Shown here: one piece after another, positions 8,143-15,680 of the stretch
How the letters are laid out: each line of letters opens with the position of its first letter
Position numbering within the stretch: the stretch's first letter is position 1
Source: Streptomyces palmae
GTDB lineage: Bacteria > Actinomycetota > Actinomycetes > Streptomycetales > Streptomycetaceae
Direction: 5' to 3'
Assembly (NCBI RefSeq): GCF_004684805.1
Contig: NZ_SRID01000014.1
Location: forward strand, 1 to 43,983
Length of the DNA: 43,983 nt
The notes under the pieces: model-generated
Seen by the model: the letters and a program-made list of their open reading frames with translations, nothing else
Told to the model about the DNA's origin: nothing
Databases searched by the model: none
Position numbers and translations under genes: made by a program

Positions 8143-9666
8143 TCAGCAGGCGCCCAGGTCCTGCCAGACGCCCCACTCGCCGGTGGTGCCGGGCTCCTCG
8201 CCTGTCGTCCACCACTTGGCCTTCCAGGCGTGGCCCTGGTGGGAGACCTGCTGGCCCCCGGTGTAGACCGCGCCGGCGGACCAGGGGGCGGCCGTGCACT
8301 GGCCGCCGTTCCCGCCGGTGACGGTCAGGGTGTAGGAGGCGGTGTGCCTCCCGGAGGAACCCGTGCCGGTGACGGTGAGGGTGTAGGTGCCCGGGGTCGT
8401 CGCCGCGGTGGTGGCCACGGTCAGGGTCGAGGACCCGCCGGCGGTCACCGTGGCGGGGCTGAGGGTGGTGGTGGCGCCCTGGGGGGCGCCGCTGACCTCG
8501 AGGTCCACCGGCTGTGCCTGACCGGCCGTCACCGCGGTCTTGACGGTGGTGGTGGCCGTGCCTCCGGGGGCCACCGAACCGGTGGCGGGAGTGGCCGTCA
8601 CCGAGAAGTCGTCGGCCGGATGGGTGCTCCCGCTGGTGAACGGGGCGAAGATACGGCTGAAGTCCCAGGTGTTCTGCTGGATCCCGGAGCAGTCGTCCGC
8701 CGCCGGGCCGCCGGGGCAGCCGCCGTTGTCCCGCTGGAGCGCCCACATCGACAGGGTGCCGATGCCCTTGTCGACCGCCCAGTCGTAGACCTGGCGGGCG
8801 TCGGCCAGGGTGAAGGTCTCGGCCGGGCCGAAGTCGTCCACCCCCGGCATCTCGGTGACCCCGATCATGCCCCAGAGCTGGTCTGAGGTCTTGTCCGGGT
8901 AGATGGCGGCCAGTTGGTCGTGCAGCCCCTGCGCCGCGGTCTCGGTGTCGTCGGCCATGTGGTGCGTGGCGTTGTCGTAGTAGTCGAACGTCATGATGTT
9001 CACCACGTCGACCCGTGCCCCGTTGCGTACCGCGTTCTTCAGCACGGCGAGCCCGCTGCCGGTCGGACCGTGGGTCGTGGTCGGCAGCGTGTAGGAGACC
9101 TCCAGCGGGCGCCCGTTCTGCGCCGCCCAGTCCTGGACCAGTTTGATGGCCTTGTTGCGGCGGTCGATGGCGGCCGAGTCGTCCAGCGAGTCGGCCTCGA
9201 TGTCCATGTCGAGCCGGGAGACCCCGTACACCGTGATGACCTTCTCGTACGCCGCGGCGATCTTCTGCACATCGGTGCAGCTGTCGGCGATCTCGGTGCC
9301 GGTGGTGTCCGCGGTGTAGCCGCCGAAGGAGGGGATGGCGTCGCCGCCGTTCGCCTGGAGGGTGGCGATGTCGCTGCCGAAGGAGGCCGAGGAGATGGGC
9401 ATGGCGGTGTCGCCGTTCCAGTACGGCGTGCAGGAGCCGGCGGCCTCGGTCTGGATGAACGCCATGGTCAGGTACGTGTTGCCGGACTGGGCGGCGAGGG
9501 CGGCGGGGCTCTCGCCGGTCCACGCCTCGAAGTACGGGGCGAAGACGTGGGCCGGCAGGGGGGTGGCCGCCCGGGCGGTGCCGCCGCCCGCCAGGGCCAG
9601 GCCGGCCGCGGCCAGGGTGGTGGCGGCCGCGGTGAGGACCGTGCGGAGGGAACGCATGCGTCTCAT
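8143..9666 (-). CDS. Secreted GH18 chitinase with CBM5/12 domain
   Basis: This 507-residue exochitinase/chitinase-like enzyme hydrolyses beta-1,4-N-acetylglucosamine polymers outside the cell. A Sec signal peptide (MRRMRSLRT, hydrophobic alanine/leucine core) is probably cut after ARA-33. The GH18 catalytic domain follows (about 36-330), with Asp153, Asp155 and the acid/base Glu157 in LDMDIEAD. Then comes an Ig-like domain rich in T/V (about 345-450), and a C-terminal CBM5/12 chitin-binding domain with the WKAKWWT motif. ATG 9666 is chosen; ATG 9657 three codons later is also possible, and neither has a strong ribosome site. Chitinase-type operator repeats lie upstream. Convergent with the roadblock gene. 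Confidence 0.95.
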   Translation of the reverse strand: MRRMRSLRTVLTAAATTLAAAGLALAGGGTARAATPLPAHVFAPYFEAWTGESPAALAAQSGNTYLTMAFIQTEAAGSCTPYWNGDTAMPISSASFGSDIATLQANGGDAIPSFGGYTADTTGTEIADSCTDVQKIAAAYEKVITVYGVSRLDMDIEADSLDDSAAIDRRNKAIKLVQDWAAQNGRPLEVSYTLPTTTHGPTGSGLAVLKNAVRNGARVDVVNIMTFDYYDNATHHMADDTETAAQGLHDQLAAIYPDKTSDQLWGMIGVTEMPGVDDFGPAETFTLADARQVYDWAVDKGIGTLSMWALQRDNGGCPGGPAADDCSGIQQNTWDFSRIFAPFTSGSTHPADDFSVTATPATGSVAPGGTATTTVKTAVTAGQAQPVDLEVSGAPQGATTTLSPATVTAGGSSTLTVATTAATTPGTYTLTVTGTGSSGRHTASYTLTVTGGNGGQCTAAPWSAGAVYTGGQQVSHQGHAWKAKWWTTGEEPGTTGEWGVWQDLGAC

Positions 9667-9731
9667 GTCAGTCCAACCGGTGAGGGGGAGTGGCCGCACG
9701 CTCCCGTGGGGCGGCGGCACCGGGGCTTTCT

Positions 9732-9789
9732 GGGATAGCCCTGCGGTCAGAAACATGTCAATGGTCTGAACCAAAATAGGACTGGACCA
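9732..9789 (-). promoter_or_regulatory. Chitinase promoter with two chitinase-type operator repeats
   Basis: On the minus strand, TTGACA (9756-9761) and TATCCC (9732-9737) form a -35/-10 pair with 18-bp spacing. Directly upstream lie two 12-bp direct repeats, TGGTTCAGACCA (9762-9773) and TGGTCCAGTCCT (9778-9789), 16 bp apart. Such paired repeats are known from Streptomyces chitinase promoters. The first matches the DasR-site core TGGTCTAGACCA at 10 of 12 positions and the second at 9 of 12. Regulation by chitin breakdown products through DasR or a chitinase two-component system is likely. Confidence 0.8.
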
Positions 9790-10071
9790 ATTCGGGGGTG
9801 CGGGGTGCCCTCCGGCCGGGCCGGCCGCCGCGGTCAGCTGGCCGAACGCTCGCAGGCGCCGGCCGGCCACCCCCTTGCCGACACCGAACCGCACACGGCG
9901 TGTTCGAACAGCCGGCGCCGACCGCCGCGGGGCCCGCGCCGCCGTCGAAACCCGACCGGGGCGCGGCCCGGTGCCGGCGCGCCCTGCGACCCGGCGCGGC
10001 GACGCGGCGCCCAGGCCCTACGCCCGGCGAACGGACCGTCAGGTGGCGGCCCCGGTCCGCGCCCCCGCGGG
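9790..10071. other. Gene-free stretch between chitinase promoter and mnhD
   Basis: About 280 bp of very GC-rich sequence with no convincing gene. Frames stay open only because stop codons are rare at this GC content. Several short GC-rich inverted repeats could end the antiporter operon transcript, but none stands out. Confidence 0.5.
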
Positions 10072-11886
10072 TCAGGTCTGGGCGGCCAGCATGGCGCACA
10101 GCACCGCGACGCCGAGTGCCAGCCAGGCCAGATAGTCGCCGAGGTGGCCGGAGTGCAGGCGGCGCAGCGTCCGGACCGCGCGGGCGGCCGGGTGCCACCG
10201 CGGCGGCTGGGACCCGTACCGGACCGCGGTGGCGGCGAGTGCCGTGGCCAGGCCCGCGGACAGCAGGCCGAGGAGCACCCCCGCGGTGGTCCACCCGGCG
10301 GCCGGCTCGTGCGCACCTGACGAGGCGCTCCGCCCGGTGATCACGGCGGCCCGGTAGGAGGCCGGGTCGGTGAAGGCGGCCGCCCCCCGCGCCAGAGCAC
10401 CGGCGACCGCGGGCAGGCAGCCCAGCGCGAGGGCCAGCGCCAGCAGGACCGCGGGAACGAGGACCATGGTGGGCGGCAGGGTGCGCCGCGGGGAGCGGAT
10501 CTCGGGCTCCTCGCCCTCGCCCGAGGTCTCCTCCTCGCCCGGCCGGCCGCGCGGCACCGGGCCCAGGCCCCAGAAGATCCGCAGGCCCGCACGGAGCACC
10601 GCGGCGCCGGTGACGGCGGAGGCGGCGACGAACATGGCGGGCAGCCACGGCTGCCAGTGGCCGGCGGCGTCCTCGCTGAGGGCCTTGCCCAGCCCGGTGC
10701 CGAACGGCGGCAGTCCGGTCAGCGCCAGAGCGCCGGCCGCGAACAGCAGGCCCACGGGGCGAAGGGCACGAGCCCTGCCGTGCAGACCGTGCTCGTCGAC
10801 AGAGCCGTAGCGATCCAGCAGCACCCCGCTCAGGGCGAACAGAGCCGCTTTCACACAGCCGTGCGCGGCGACGTAGAGCGCCGTTCCGGTGGCACCGTCG
10901 GGGGTGAGCAGGGCGACACCGATGAGGAACAGGCCGACATGGCTGACGGTGGAGAACGCCAGCAGGCGCTTGAGGTGCCGCTGCTGCCAGCACATCACCG
11001 CGCCCACCAGAGCCGTCAGCACCCCCAGCGTCACGAAGGTGGTGCGGAACGCGCCGTGCGGGATGCCGCCGGGCCCCGAGAAGACGGTCCAGTACACGCG
11101 ACCGATGCCGTACGCACCGAGTTCGACCATGGCGCCGGACATCAGCATGCACACGGGCGTCGGGGCGACCGCGTGCGCGTCGGGCAGCCAGAAGTGGAAC
11201 GGCACGGCGGCGGCCTTCACCAGCAGAGCGGTGGCGATCAGCACGAACCCGACCACGGTCAGCAGATCGGTGGGGTGTCCGGCCAGGCCGCGCCCGAGGC
11301 GGGCGAGGTTGAGTTCGCCGGTACGGGCGTACAGCAGGCCGATGCCGAGCAGGGAGCAGTAGGCGGCGAAGGAGGTGACGACGCCGAAGGCCAGCGCCCC
11401 TTGCAGGGGCCGGGGGTCTTCGATGCGGTAGCCGGTCAGGGCGTAGGCCGCCGCGCCCATGAGCTCGAAGAAGACGAAGGCGTTGAACAGGTCCCCGGTG
11501 AGCGCGAAGCCCGCCATCCCCGCCTCGAACAGCAGGATGAGGGCGGGGAAGACGCCGGCGTGCTGCCCCCGCGGTTCGTCGAAGTACCGCCAGGAGTACA
11601 CCACCACCGCGAGCACCAGGACGGCGACCAGCAGCGCCAGGCCGGCGCCGATCGGGTCGGCCGCGAGCACGATGCCGACCCGGGCCGGCCAGCCACCCAG
11701 CTCCGCCGTGGCGAGGTGGCCGCCGCGCGTCCACAGCAAGGCCAGGCAGACCACCTCGGCGGTCGCGGCGGCGGTGGCCACGATGTCGCAGCCGACCCGG
11801 GACAGCAGCCGGCCGGTGACGGCGAGCAGGGCGGAGCCGAGCAGGGGAATGGCCACGGCCAGGGGCAGCAGCGCGGCCGGGCCCAC
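10072..11886 (-). CDS. mnhD: Mrp/Mnh-type Na+/H+ antiporter subunit D
   Basis: This 604-residue polytopic membrane protein is homologous to NuoN/NuoM/MrpD proton-translocating subunits. The core has many helices, with the lysine-bearing segment LLVKAAAVPFHFWLPDAHAV followed by APTPVCMLMSG, and the helix with CVKAALFALSG. These match the conserved Lys and discontinuous helices of the family. A hydrophilic acidic insert (EEETSGEGEEPEIRS) follows, then extra C-terminal helices. The start is GTG 11886, two bases after the stop of mnhC, so the two are translationally coupled. It is the only antiporter-like subunit in this operon. Confidence 0.93.
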   Translation of the reverse strand: MGPAALLPLAVAIPLLGSALLAVTGRLLSRVGCDIVATAAATAEVVCLALLWTRGGHLATAELGGWPARVGIVLAADPIGAGLALLVAVLVLAVVVYSWRYFDEPRGQHAGVFPALILLFEAGMAGFALTGDLFNAFVFFELMGAAAYALTGYRIEDPRPLQGALAFGVVTSFAAYCSLLGIGLLYARTGELNLARLGRGLAGHPTDLLTVVGFVLIATALLVKAAAVPFHFWLPDAHAVAPTPVCMLMSGAMVELGAYGIGRVYWTVFSGPGGIPHGAFRTTFVTLGVLTALVGAVMCWQQRHLKRLLAFSTVSHVGLFLIGVALLTPDGATGTALYVAAHGCVKAALFALSGVLLDRYGSVDEHGLHGRARALRPVGLLFAAGALALTGLPPFGTGLGKALSEDAAGHWQPWLPAMFVAASAVTGAAVLRAGLRIFWGLGPVPRGRPGEEETSGEGEEPEIRSPRRTLPPTMVLVPAVLLALALALGCLPAVAGALARGAAAFTDPASYRAAVITGRSASSGAHEPAAGWTTAGVLLGLLSAGLATALAATAVRYGSQPPRWHPAARAVRTLRRLHSGHLGDYLAWLALGVAVLCAMLAAQT

Positions 11887-11888
11887 GG

Positions 11889-12236
11889 TCAGCCCTTGAG
11901 GCCGGTGAGAGCCTGCGGGTCGACGGTGTGGTGGCGTTTGCGCAGCTGGATGGTGAGGGCGAGCAGCAGCGCGGTGACGGTGGCGCCGACGACCACATCG
12001 GTCAGGGCCAGGGCCTGGACGACGGGATCGACCACGGGGCGGGTGCCGGGGGTCAGGTCGGAGTAGACGGGGGCGGTGCCGCCCCGGCGGTAGCCGACGG
12101 CGAGGAGCAGCAGATAGGTCGAGGACTGGGCGACGGCCAGACAGCCGATGGCATGGATGAGGTTGTGGCTGGTGACCAGGCCGTAGAGGGCGACGAGCAG
12201 GACCCAGCCGGCGGCGAGGTAGGGCCAGATCCCCAT
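11889..12236 (-). CDS. mnhC: Mrp/Mnh-type antiporter subunit C (NuoK-like)
   Basis: This 115-residue membrane protein has three predicted helices and is of the NuoK/MnhC type: WPYLAAGWVLLVALYGLV, HNLIHAIGCLAVAQSSTYLL, and DPVVQALALTDVVVGATVTA. The DPxxQALxLTxIVIG-like segment is diagnostic for the family. Its ATG overlaps the TGA of mnhB by one base and its stop is two bases from the mnhD start, so expression is coupled. In Mrp complexes this subunit packs next to the D subunit and is needed for cation/proton exchange. Confidence 0.94.
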   Translation of the reverse strand: MGIWPYLAAGWVLLVALYGLVTSHNLIHAIGCLAVAQSSTYLLLLAVGYRRGGTAPVYSDLTPGTRPVVDPVVQALALTDVVVGATVTALLLALTIQLRKRHHTVDPQALTGLKG

Positions 12237-12988
12237 CAGTCCCCTCCGGTCTCGTGCTGGTCGGGATCGGTGAGTTCGACGGCCTGGTCGAGGAAGTGGG
12301 CGAGCAGGGCGATGAGGCCGGAGGCGACCTCGATGCCGACCGCCGCGTTGAGGACCGGGACGGTGCCTCCGGAGGTGATCTGGTTGAAGGTGCCCAGCGG
12401 CAGTACGTTCTCCAGGAACGCGCCACCGGCGACCAGGCCGGCCAGCCCCACCAGGGTGAAGGAGGCGGCGGCGAGCGAGTCCGCGACGTCCAGGAAGGTC
12501 AGCGGGCGCAGTCGCTTCAGGGCGCGGTAGTCGGCGGCGACATAGGCCAGGTGCAGGGCGGTGGCCAGGACGACGCCGCCCTGGAAGCCGCCGCCGGGGC
12601 TGAGCTGGCCGTGCGCGACGATGTACACCCCCACGACCAGGGTGACCGGGAGCAGCAGTGTGCCGAACAGGCGGGTGGTGGGCATGACGCGCTCGGCCTC
12701 GGCCCGCCGGTGGCGCTCGTCCCGGGCCCGGCGCAGCAGCAGGGTGGCGCCGAGGACGGTGCCGAAGAGGATGGACTCCTCGCCGAGGGTGTCGAAGGCC
12801 CGGATGTCGAAGTTGACGGAGGCGACGGTGTTGGCGGTGCGGTGGGCGAGGGCCGCCGCCACCGCTCGGGCGGCGTACGGGTGGTCAGGTGTCCCGAAGG
12901 GCGGCAGCCGCGAGCAGGCGGCGGCGAAGAAGCCGGCGATCACCGCGGCCGCGGCCAGGAACATGATCAGCCGGGTGCGTGCCGTCAT
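12236..12988 (-). CDS. mnhB: Fused MbhE-like/MrpB antiporter subunit
   Basis: This 250-residue membrane protein has two parts. Residues 1-100 resemble the last domain of MrpA, a separate MbhE subunit in archaeal hydrogenases (VNFDIRAFDTLGEESILFG). Residues 105-250 are an MrpB/MnhB domain with the hallmark HGQLSPGGGFQGG. The start ATG overlaps the TGA of the DUF4040 gene (ATGA). The fusion explains why no separate gene for the MrpA C-terminal domain is present. It works within the multi-subunit cation/proton antiporter complex. Confidence 0.92.
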   Translation of the reverse strand: MTARTRLIMFLAAAAVIAGFFAAACSRLPPFGTPDHPYAARAVAAALAHRTANTVASVNFDIRAFDTLGEESILFGTVLGATLLLRRARDERHRRAEAERVMPTTRLFGTLLLPVTLVVGVYIVAHGQLSPGGGFQGGVVLATALHLAYVAADYRALKRLRPLTFLDVADSLAAASFTLVGLAGLVAGGAFLENVLPLGTFNQITSGGTVPVLNAAVGIEVASGLIALLAHFLDQAVELTDPDQHETGGD

Positions 12989-13269
12989 CCCTCCTCCTTG
13001 CCGCCGCCGCTCTCGCGGTGATCGGTACCGGAGGGCCTGCGGCTGACCTTGCGGACGCTGAGGAGGATCAGCAGCGGGGTCAGCGCGCTGCCCACCGCCA
13101 GCTGGGACAGGGCCACATCGGGGGCCTGGAGCACCGCGAACAGCACGGCCAGGCCCAGACCGAGCGCGGACAGGACGACGGCCTGGCGGGCCGGGTCACG
13201 GGTGAGCACGGCCGCGGTGGCGGACAGCACGACGAACGCCAGGGCAGCGCCGATCAGCCACTCGTTCAC
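12985..13269 (-). CDS. DUF4040 (MbhD-like) antiporter subunit
   Basis: This 94-residue membrane protein has about three helices. It corresponds to the DUF4040 segment normally inside the C-terminal part of MrpA, or MbhD in archaeal hydrogenases. The conserved stretch is AVLFAVLQAPDVALSQLAVG followed by SALTPLLIL. The start GTG overlaps the TGA of mnhG (GTGA), and its own TGA overlaps the ATG of mnhB. The highly charged end (KVSRRPSGTDHRESGGGK) should lie in the cytoplasm. Confidence 0.92.
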   Translation of the reverse strand: MNEWLIGAALAFVVLSATAAVLTRDPARQAVVLSALGLGLAVLFAVLQAPDVALSQLAVGSALTPLLILLSVRKVSRRPSGTDHRESGGGKEEG

Positions 13270-13565
13270 GGTCTCCCGCCTTCCGCCTCGGCCTGGTGGG
13301 AGGCGCGGCCGACGGCGATCGTCGTGACCGTGCTCCCGGCGGCGAAGAGCAGGCCGATGACCAGCGTCTTGACCGCCGCCCGGCTCCCCCCTTGGTCGAC
13401 GGCCACGGCCACGGCGATCAGCGGCACCCCGAGGACGGAGGCGGGAGCCAGGGCGTGCAGGCGCATCAGCGTGCCGCGGAGCCGCAGGATGGCGAGCGCG
13501 GAGAGCAGCAGGCACCCGGTCCCGGCCCACAGCATGACGAGTACCACCAGGTGACGCGCCGTCAT
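13266..13565 (-). CDS. mnhG: Mrp/Mnh-type antiporter subunit G
   Basis: This 99-residue membrane protein of the MnhG/PhaG family has three helices. Diagnostic parts are the first helix with GTGCLLLSALAILRLRGTL and MRLHALAPASVLGVPLI, and LVIGLLFAAGSTVTTIAVGR. A GGGGGG ribosome site lies four bases before ATG 13565. The gap to the mnhF stop is 46 bp, the largest inside the operon. It is a small accessory subunit of the antiporter complex. Confidence 0.93.
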   Translation of the reverse strand: MTARHLVVLVMLWAGTGCLLLSALAILRLRGTLMRLHALAPASVLGVPLIAVAVAVDQGGSRAAVKTLVIGLLFAAGSTVTTIAVGRASHQAEAEGGRP

Positions 13566-13611
13566 CCGACCCCCCGATCCCGCCGCCGGCCGTGCCCGGA
13601 CCAGGCGCCGA

Positions 13612-13908
13612 TCACGTCGGCGCACCGGGAGCGCCGCCGGTCGGCCGCCGTCCACGGTGCCCTCCGGCCAGGAAGCGGGTGAAGACGAGGGTGCCGGCGG
13701 GGGCCAGGACGGCCAGTATCAGCGCGAGGTCCTGGTAGGAGGGCCGGCCGTAGGCCTGGGGCAGCAGCAGGAAGACCGCGCCGACGACGGTCGACAGCAG
13801 CGAGGCTCCGGCGAGCCGTCGCACGGCGGTGCCGTGCCCCACCACCCACAGGCAGGCGGGTACCGGGACGGCCAGCAAGGCCAGGGCGGCCGCGGCCCAG
13901 GCATTCAC
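13612..13908 (-). CDS. mnhF: Mrp/Mnh-type antiporter subunit F
   Basis: This 98-residue membrane protein of the MrpF family has three helices, including LLSTVVGAVFLLLPQAYGR and the strongly conserved YQDLALILAVLAPAGTLVFT. GTG 13908 is the start; it overlaps the stop of mnhE as GTGA, so translation is coupled. The C-terminal tail is basic and proline/glycine-rich and probably lies in the cytoplasm. In Bacillus, MrpF has been linked to cholate and sodium efflux, but no such role can be read here. Confidence 0.92.
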   Translation of the reverse strand: MNAWAAAALALLAVPVPACLWVVGHGTAVRRLAGASLLSTVVGAVFLLLPQAYGRPSYQDLALILAVLAPAGTLVFTRFLAGGHRGRRPTGGAPGAPT

Positions 13909-14381
13909 CGCGACCCGCCCGCCTGGGAGACGACCTCTTCGAGGGGTCCCGCCTCCGGACGCAGGGCATGCACCACCGCCGTGTCCTCGCGCGGGACGTC
14001 GATCACGCAGGTGTCCGGGGACGCGGCGAGGAGCGCCGCGGCCCATCCCGCGTGGGCCTCCGGTTTCAGACGGACGCTCCGCACCGTCGCCCCGGTGGGG
14101 CGGGCGACGACGGCGACCACCAGGGCGGCCAGGCCGCGCAGGACCGCACGGGGCAGTGCCGGCACGGCCCGCGCGGCGCCGCGGACGCCCGTCACCTCCG
14201 CGCCGGCGGCCCGGCGCATCCGCCGGGCCGCGACCGCCCCGCCCGAGGCGGCGGCGCCGGCCACCGCCAGCTCGACGGGCGAGACCGCGCTGATCGACAC
14301 CACCGCCAGCCCGAACAGCACGGCGCCCCACACCGTGATCTCCGCCGCAGCGCGCACCAGACCTCCCGTCACCCAGGCCAT
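13905..14381 (-). CDS. mnhE: Mrp/Mnh-type antiporter subunit E
   Basis: This 158-residue protein is of the MnhE family: two N-terminal hydrophobic helices (MAWVTGGLVRAAAEITVWGA, VVSISAVSPVELAVAGAAA), then a soluble domain with TGATVRSVRLKPEAHAGWAA and CVIDVPREDTAVVHAL, matching the ferredoxin-like C-terminal part of this subunit. It is the first gene of the seven-gene antiporter operon. ATG 14381 is used; the 188-bp region before it is shared with the divergent methyltransferase gene and presumably carries both promoters, though no clear -10/-35 was found. Confidence 0.9.
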   Translation of the reverse strand: MAWVTGGLVRAAAEITVWGAVLFGLAVVSISAVSPVELAVAGAAASGGAVAARRMRRAAGAEVTGVRGAARAVPALPRAVLRGLAALVVAVVARPTGATVRSVRLKPEAHAGWAAALLAASPDTCVIDVPREDTAVVHALRPEAGPLEEVVSQAGGSR

Positions 14382-14569
14382 TGTTCGACCCCGCGGGGCC
14401 CGGCGACGCCTGATGCCGGGTGGCGTGCCCGGGTATCACCCGCTAGGCGCAGCACCACGGCCGAGCGGTCCCGCAGGCGCCGGGTCTTCGCGGGCCCCTC
14501 CGCCCGCCGGCGTCGGCGGGCGGTCCCCGATCCGGTTTCGCCGGCGCCGCGAGGGGTACCCCGTGGCGG

Positions 14570-15226
14570 ATGGGGCTGCTGACACTTCCCCGGGTGTACC
14601 CGCCGCAGGAGGACACGGCCCTGCTGGAGCGGGCGCTGCGCGGGGAGGGGACGCTGACCGGCGCACACGTCCTGGACGTCGGTACCGGCTCGGGGGCGCT
14701 GGCCCTCGCCGCCGCACGGCGCGGGGCGGAGCGAGTCGTCGCCGTCGACATCGCCTGGGCCGCCGTGCTCACCGCCCGGCTGAACGCCGCACTGTCCCGG
14801 CGGCGTGTCCGGGTGCTCCGCGGGGACCTGCTGGCCCCGGTGGAGGGGCAGCGGTTCGACCTGATCGTGGCCAACCCGCCCTATGTGCCCTCGCTCGGCG
14901 AGAAGGTGCCGACACGCGGGCGCGGACGCGCCTGGGAAGGCGGACGGAGGGGCCGCGAGCTGGTGGACCGGCTCTGTGCGGGGGTCATGCCCCTGATGCG
15001 GCCAGGGGGTGTGCTGCTGGTGGTGCACTCCGAACTGTGCGGGACGGAGATGACGCTCGAGCGCCTGCGGCAGGCCGGGCTGGCCTCGGAAGTCGCCGAA
15101 CGGCACCGGGTGCCGTTCGGGCCGGTCCTCCGCTCGCGCGGCGGCTGGCTGCGGGCGCAGGGGCTTGCCGGGCCGGACCAGGAGACGGACGAACTGGTGG
15201 TGATCCGTGGCCGACGCCCCGCGTGA
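14570..15226 (+). CDS. HemK2/MTQ2-type N-methyltransferase
   Basis: This 218-residue class I SAM-dependent methyltransferase has the SAM-binding DVGTGSGAL (36-44), an acidic Asp60 after beta-2, and the catalytic NPPY (102-105) that marks N-methylation of Gln/Asn side chains or exocyclic amines. The short N terminus (LTLPRVYPPQEDTALL) is typical of the HemK2/MTQ2 subfamily; it lacks the N-terminal domain of release-factor methyltransferase PrmC. Target protein is not known in actinobacteria. Its end overlaps the start of the CDGSH gene by 20 bp, so the two are probably translated together. Confidence 0.92.
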   Translation: MGLLTLPRVYPPQEDTALLERALRGEGTLTGAHVLDVGTGSGALALAAARRGAERVVAVDIAWAAVLTARLNAALSRRRVRVLRGDLLAPVEGQRFDLIVANPPYVPSLGEKVPTRGRGRAWEGGRRGRELVDRLCAGVMPLMRPGGVLLVVHSELCGTEMTLERLRQAGLASEVAERHRVPFGPVLRSRGGWLRAQGLAGPDQETDELVVIRGRRPA

Positions 15227-15680
15227 GCGTGAGGCCCCGTACGACCGTGAGGTCCCGTACGTCCGCGAGGCTTCGTACGACCGCAAGGCCCCGCACGGCT
15301 GTGAGACCCCGCACGACTGCGAGACCCCGCACGACTGTGAGACCCCGCACGACTGCGAGACCCCGCACGACTGCGAGGCCCCGTACGACAACGAGGCTCC
15401 GCACGGCTGCGAGGTTCCGTGCGACCGTGAGGCCCCGCAGGACCGGGGGGAAGGCGACCGGAGGCGGCCCGCGCGGCGCGTGTGGCAGGAACCCGGCGGG
15501 CCCGTGCTGATCGAGGGACCGGTCGAGGTCGTCATGGAGGACGGCACCATCCTCCGCTCCGACCGGCCGATGGTGGCGCTGTGCACCTGCCGGCGCAGCC
15601 ACATCCAGCCCTGGTGCGACACCAGCCACCGGGACCGGCGCCGACCCGCCTCAGGAGCCGGGGAGCGGCGCGCGCAGTGA
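15207..15680 (+). CDS. CDGSH iron-sulfur protein with hexapeptide repeats
   Basis: This 157-residue protein ends in a CDGSH-type [2Fe-2S] binding site: Cys126, Cys128, Cys137 and His141 in CTCRRSHIQPWCDTSH. It is preceded by the usual strand GPVLIEGPVEVVMEDGTI. The first half is unusual, made of twelve six-residue units (E-x-P-x-D-x; residues 9-80), four of them identical ETPHDC, giving extra cysteines and histidines. GTG 15207 is the start and overlaps the methyltransferase gene. The 3' end overlaps the convergent redox enzyme gene by 30 bp. The protein may transfer electrons or clusters; the repeat might bind metal, which is inference. Confidence 0.9.
   Translation: MADAPREREAPYDREVPYVREASYDRKAPHGCETPHDCETPHDCETPHDCETPHDCEAPYDNEAPHGCEVPCDREAPQDRGEGDRRRPARRVWQEPGGPVLIEGPVEVVMEDGTILRSDRPMVALCTCRRSHIQPWCDTSHRDRRRPASGAGERRAQ
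15231..15446 (+). repeat. 18-bp tandem repeat inside the CDGSH gene
   Basis: Twelve in-frame 18-bp units code for E-x-P-x-D-x hexapeptides. Units five to eight (15303-15374) are nearly identical at DNA level, differing mainly by TGC/TGT in the cysteine codon, a sign of recent slippage or unequal exchange. Outer units have drifted (EAPYDR, EVPYVR, KAPHGC, EAPQDR). Confidence 0.9.

Noticed and set aside
15231..15446. Regular 18-bp repeats resembling a CRISPR or satellite
   Set aside because: The units are in frame, have no spacers, and encode hexapeptides of a gene ending in a clear CDGSH domain.
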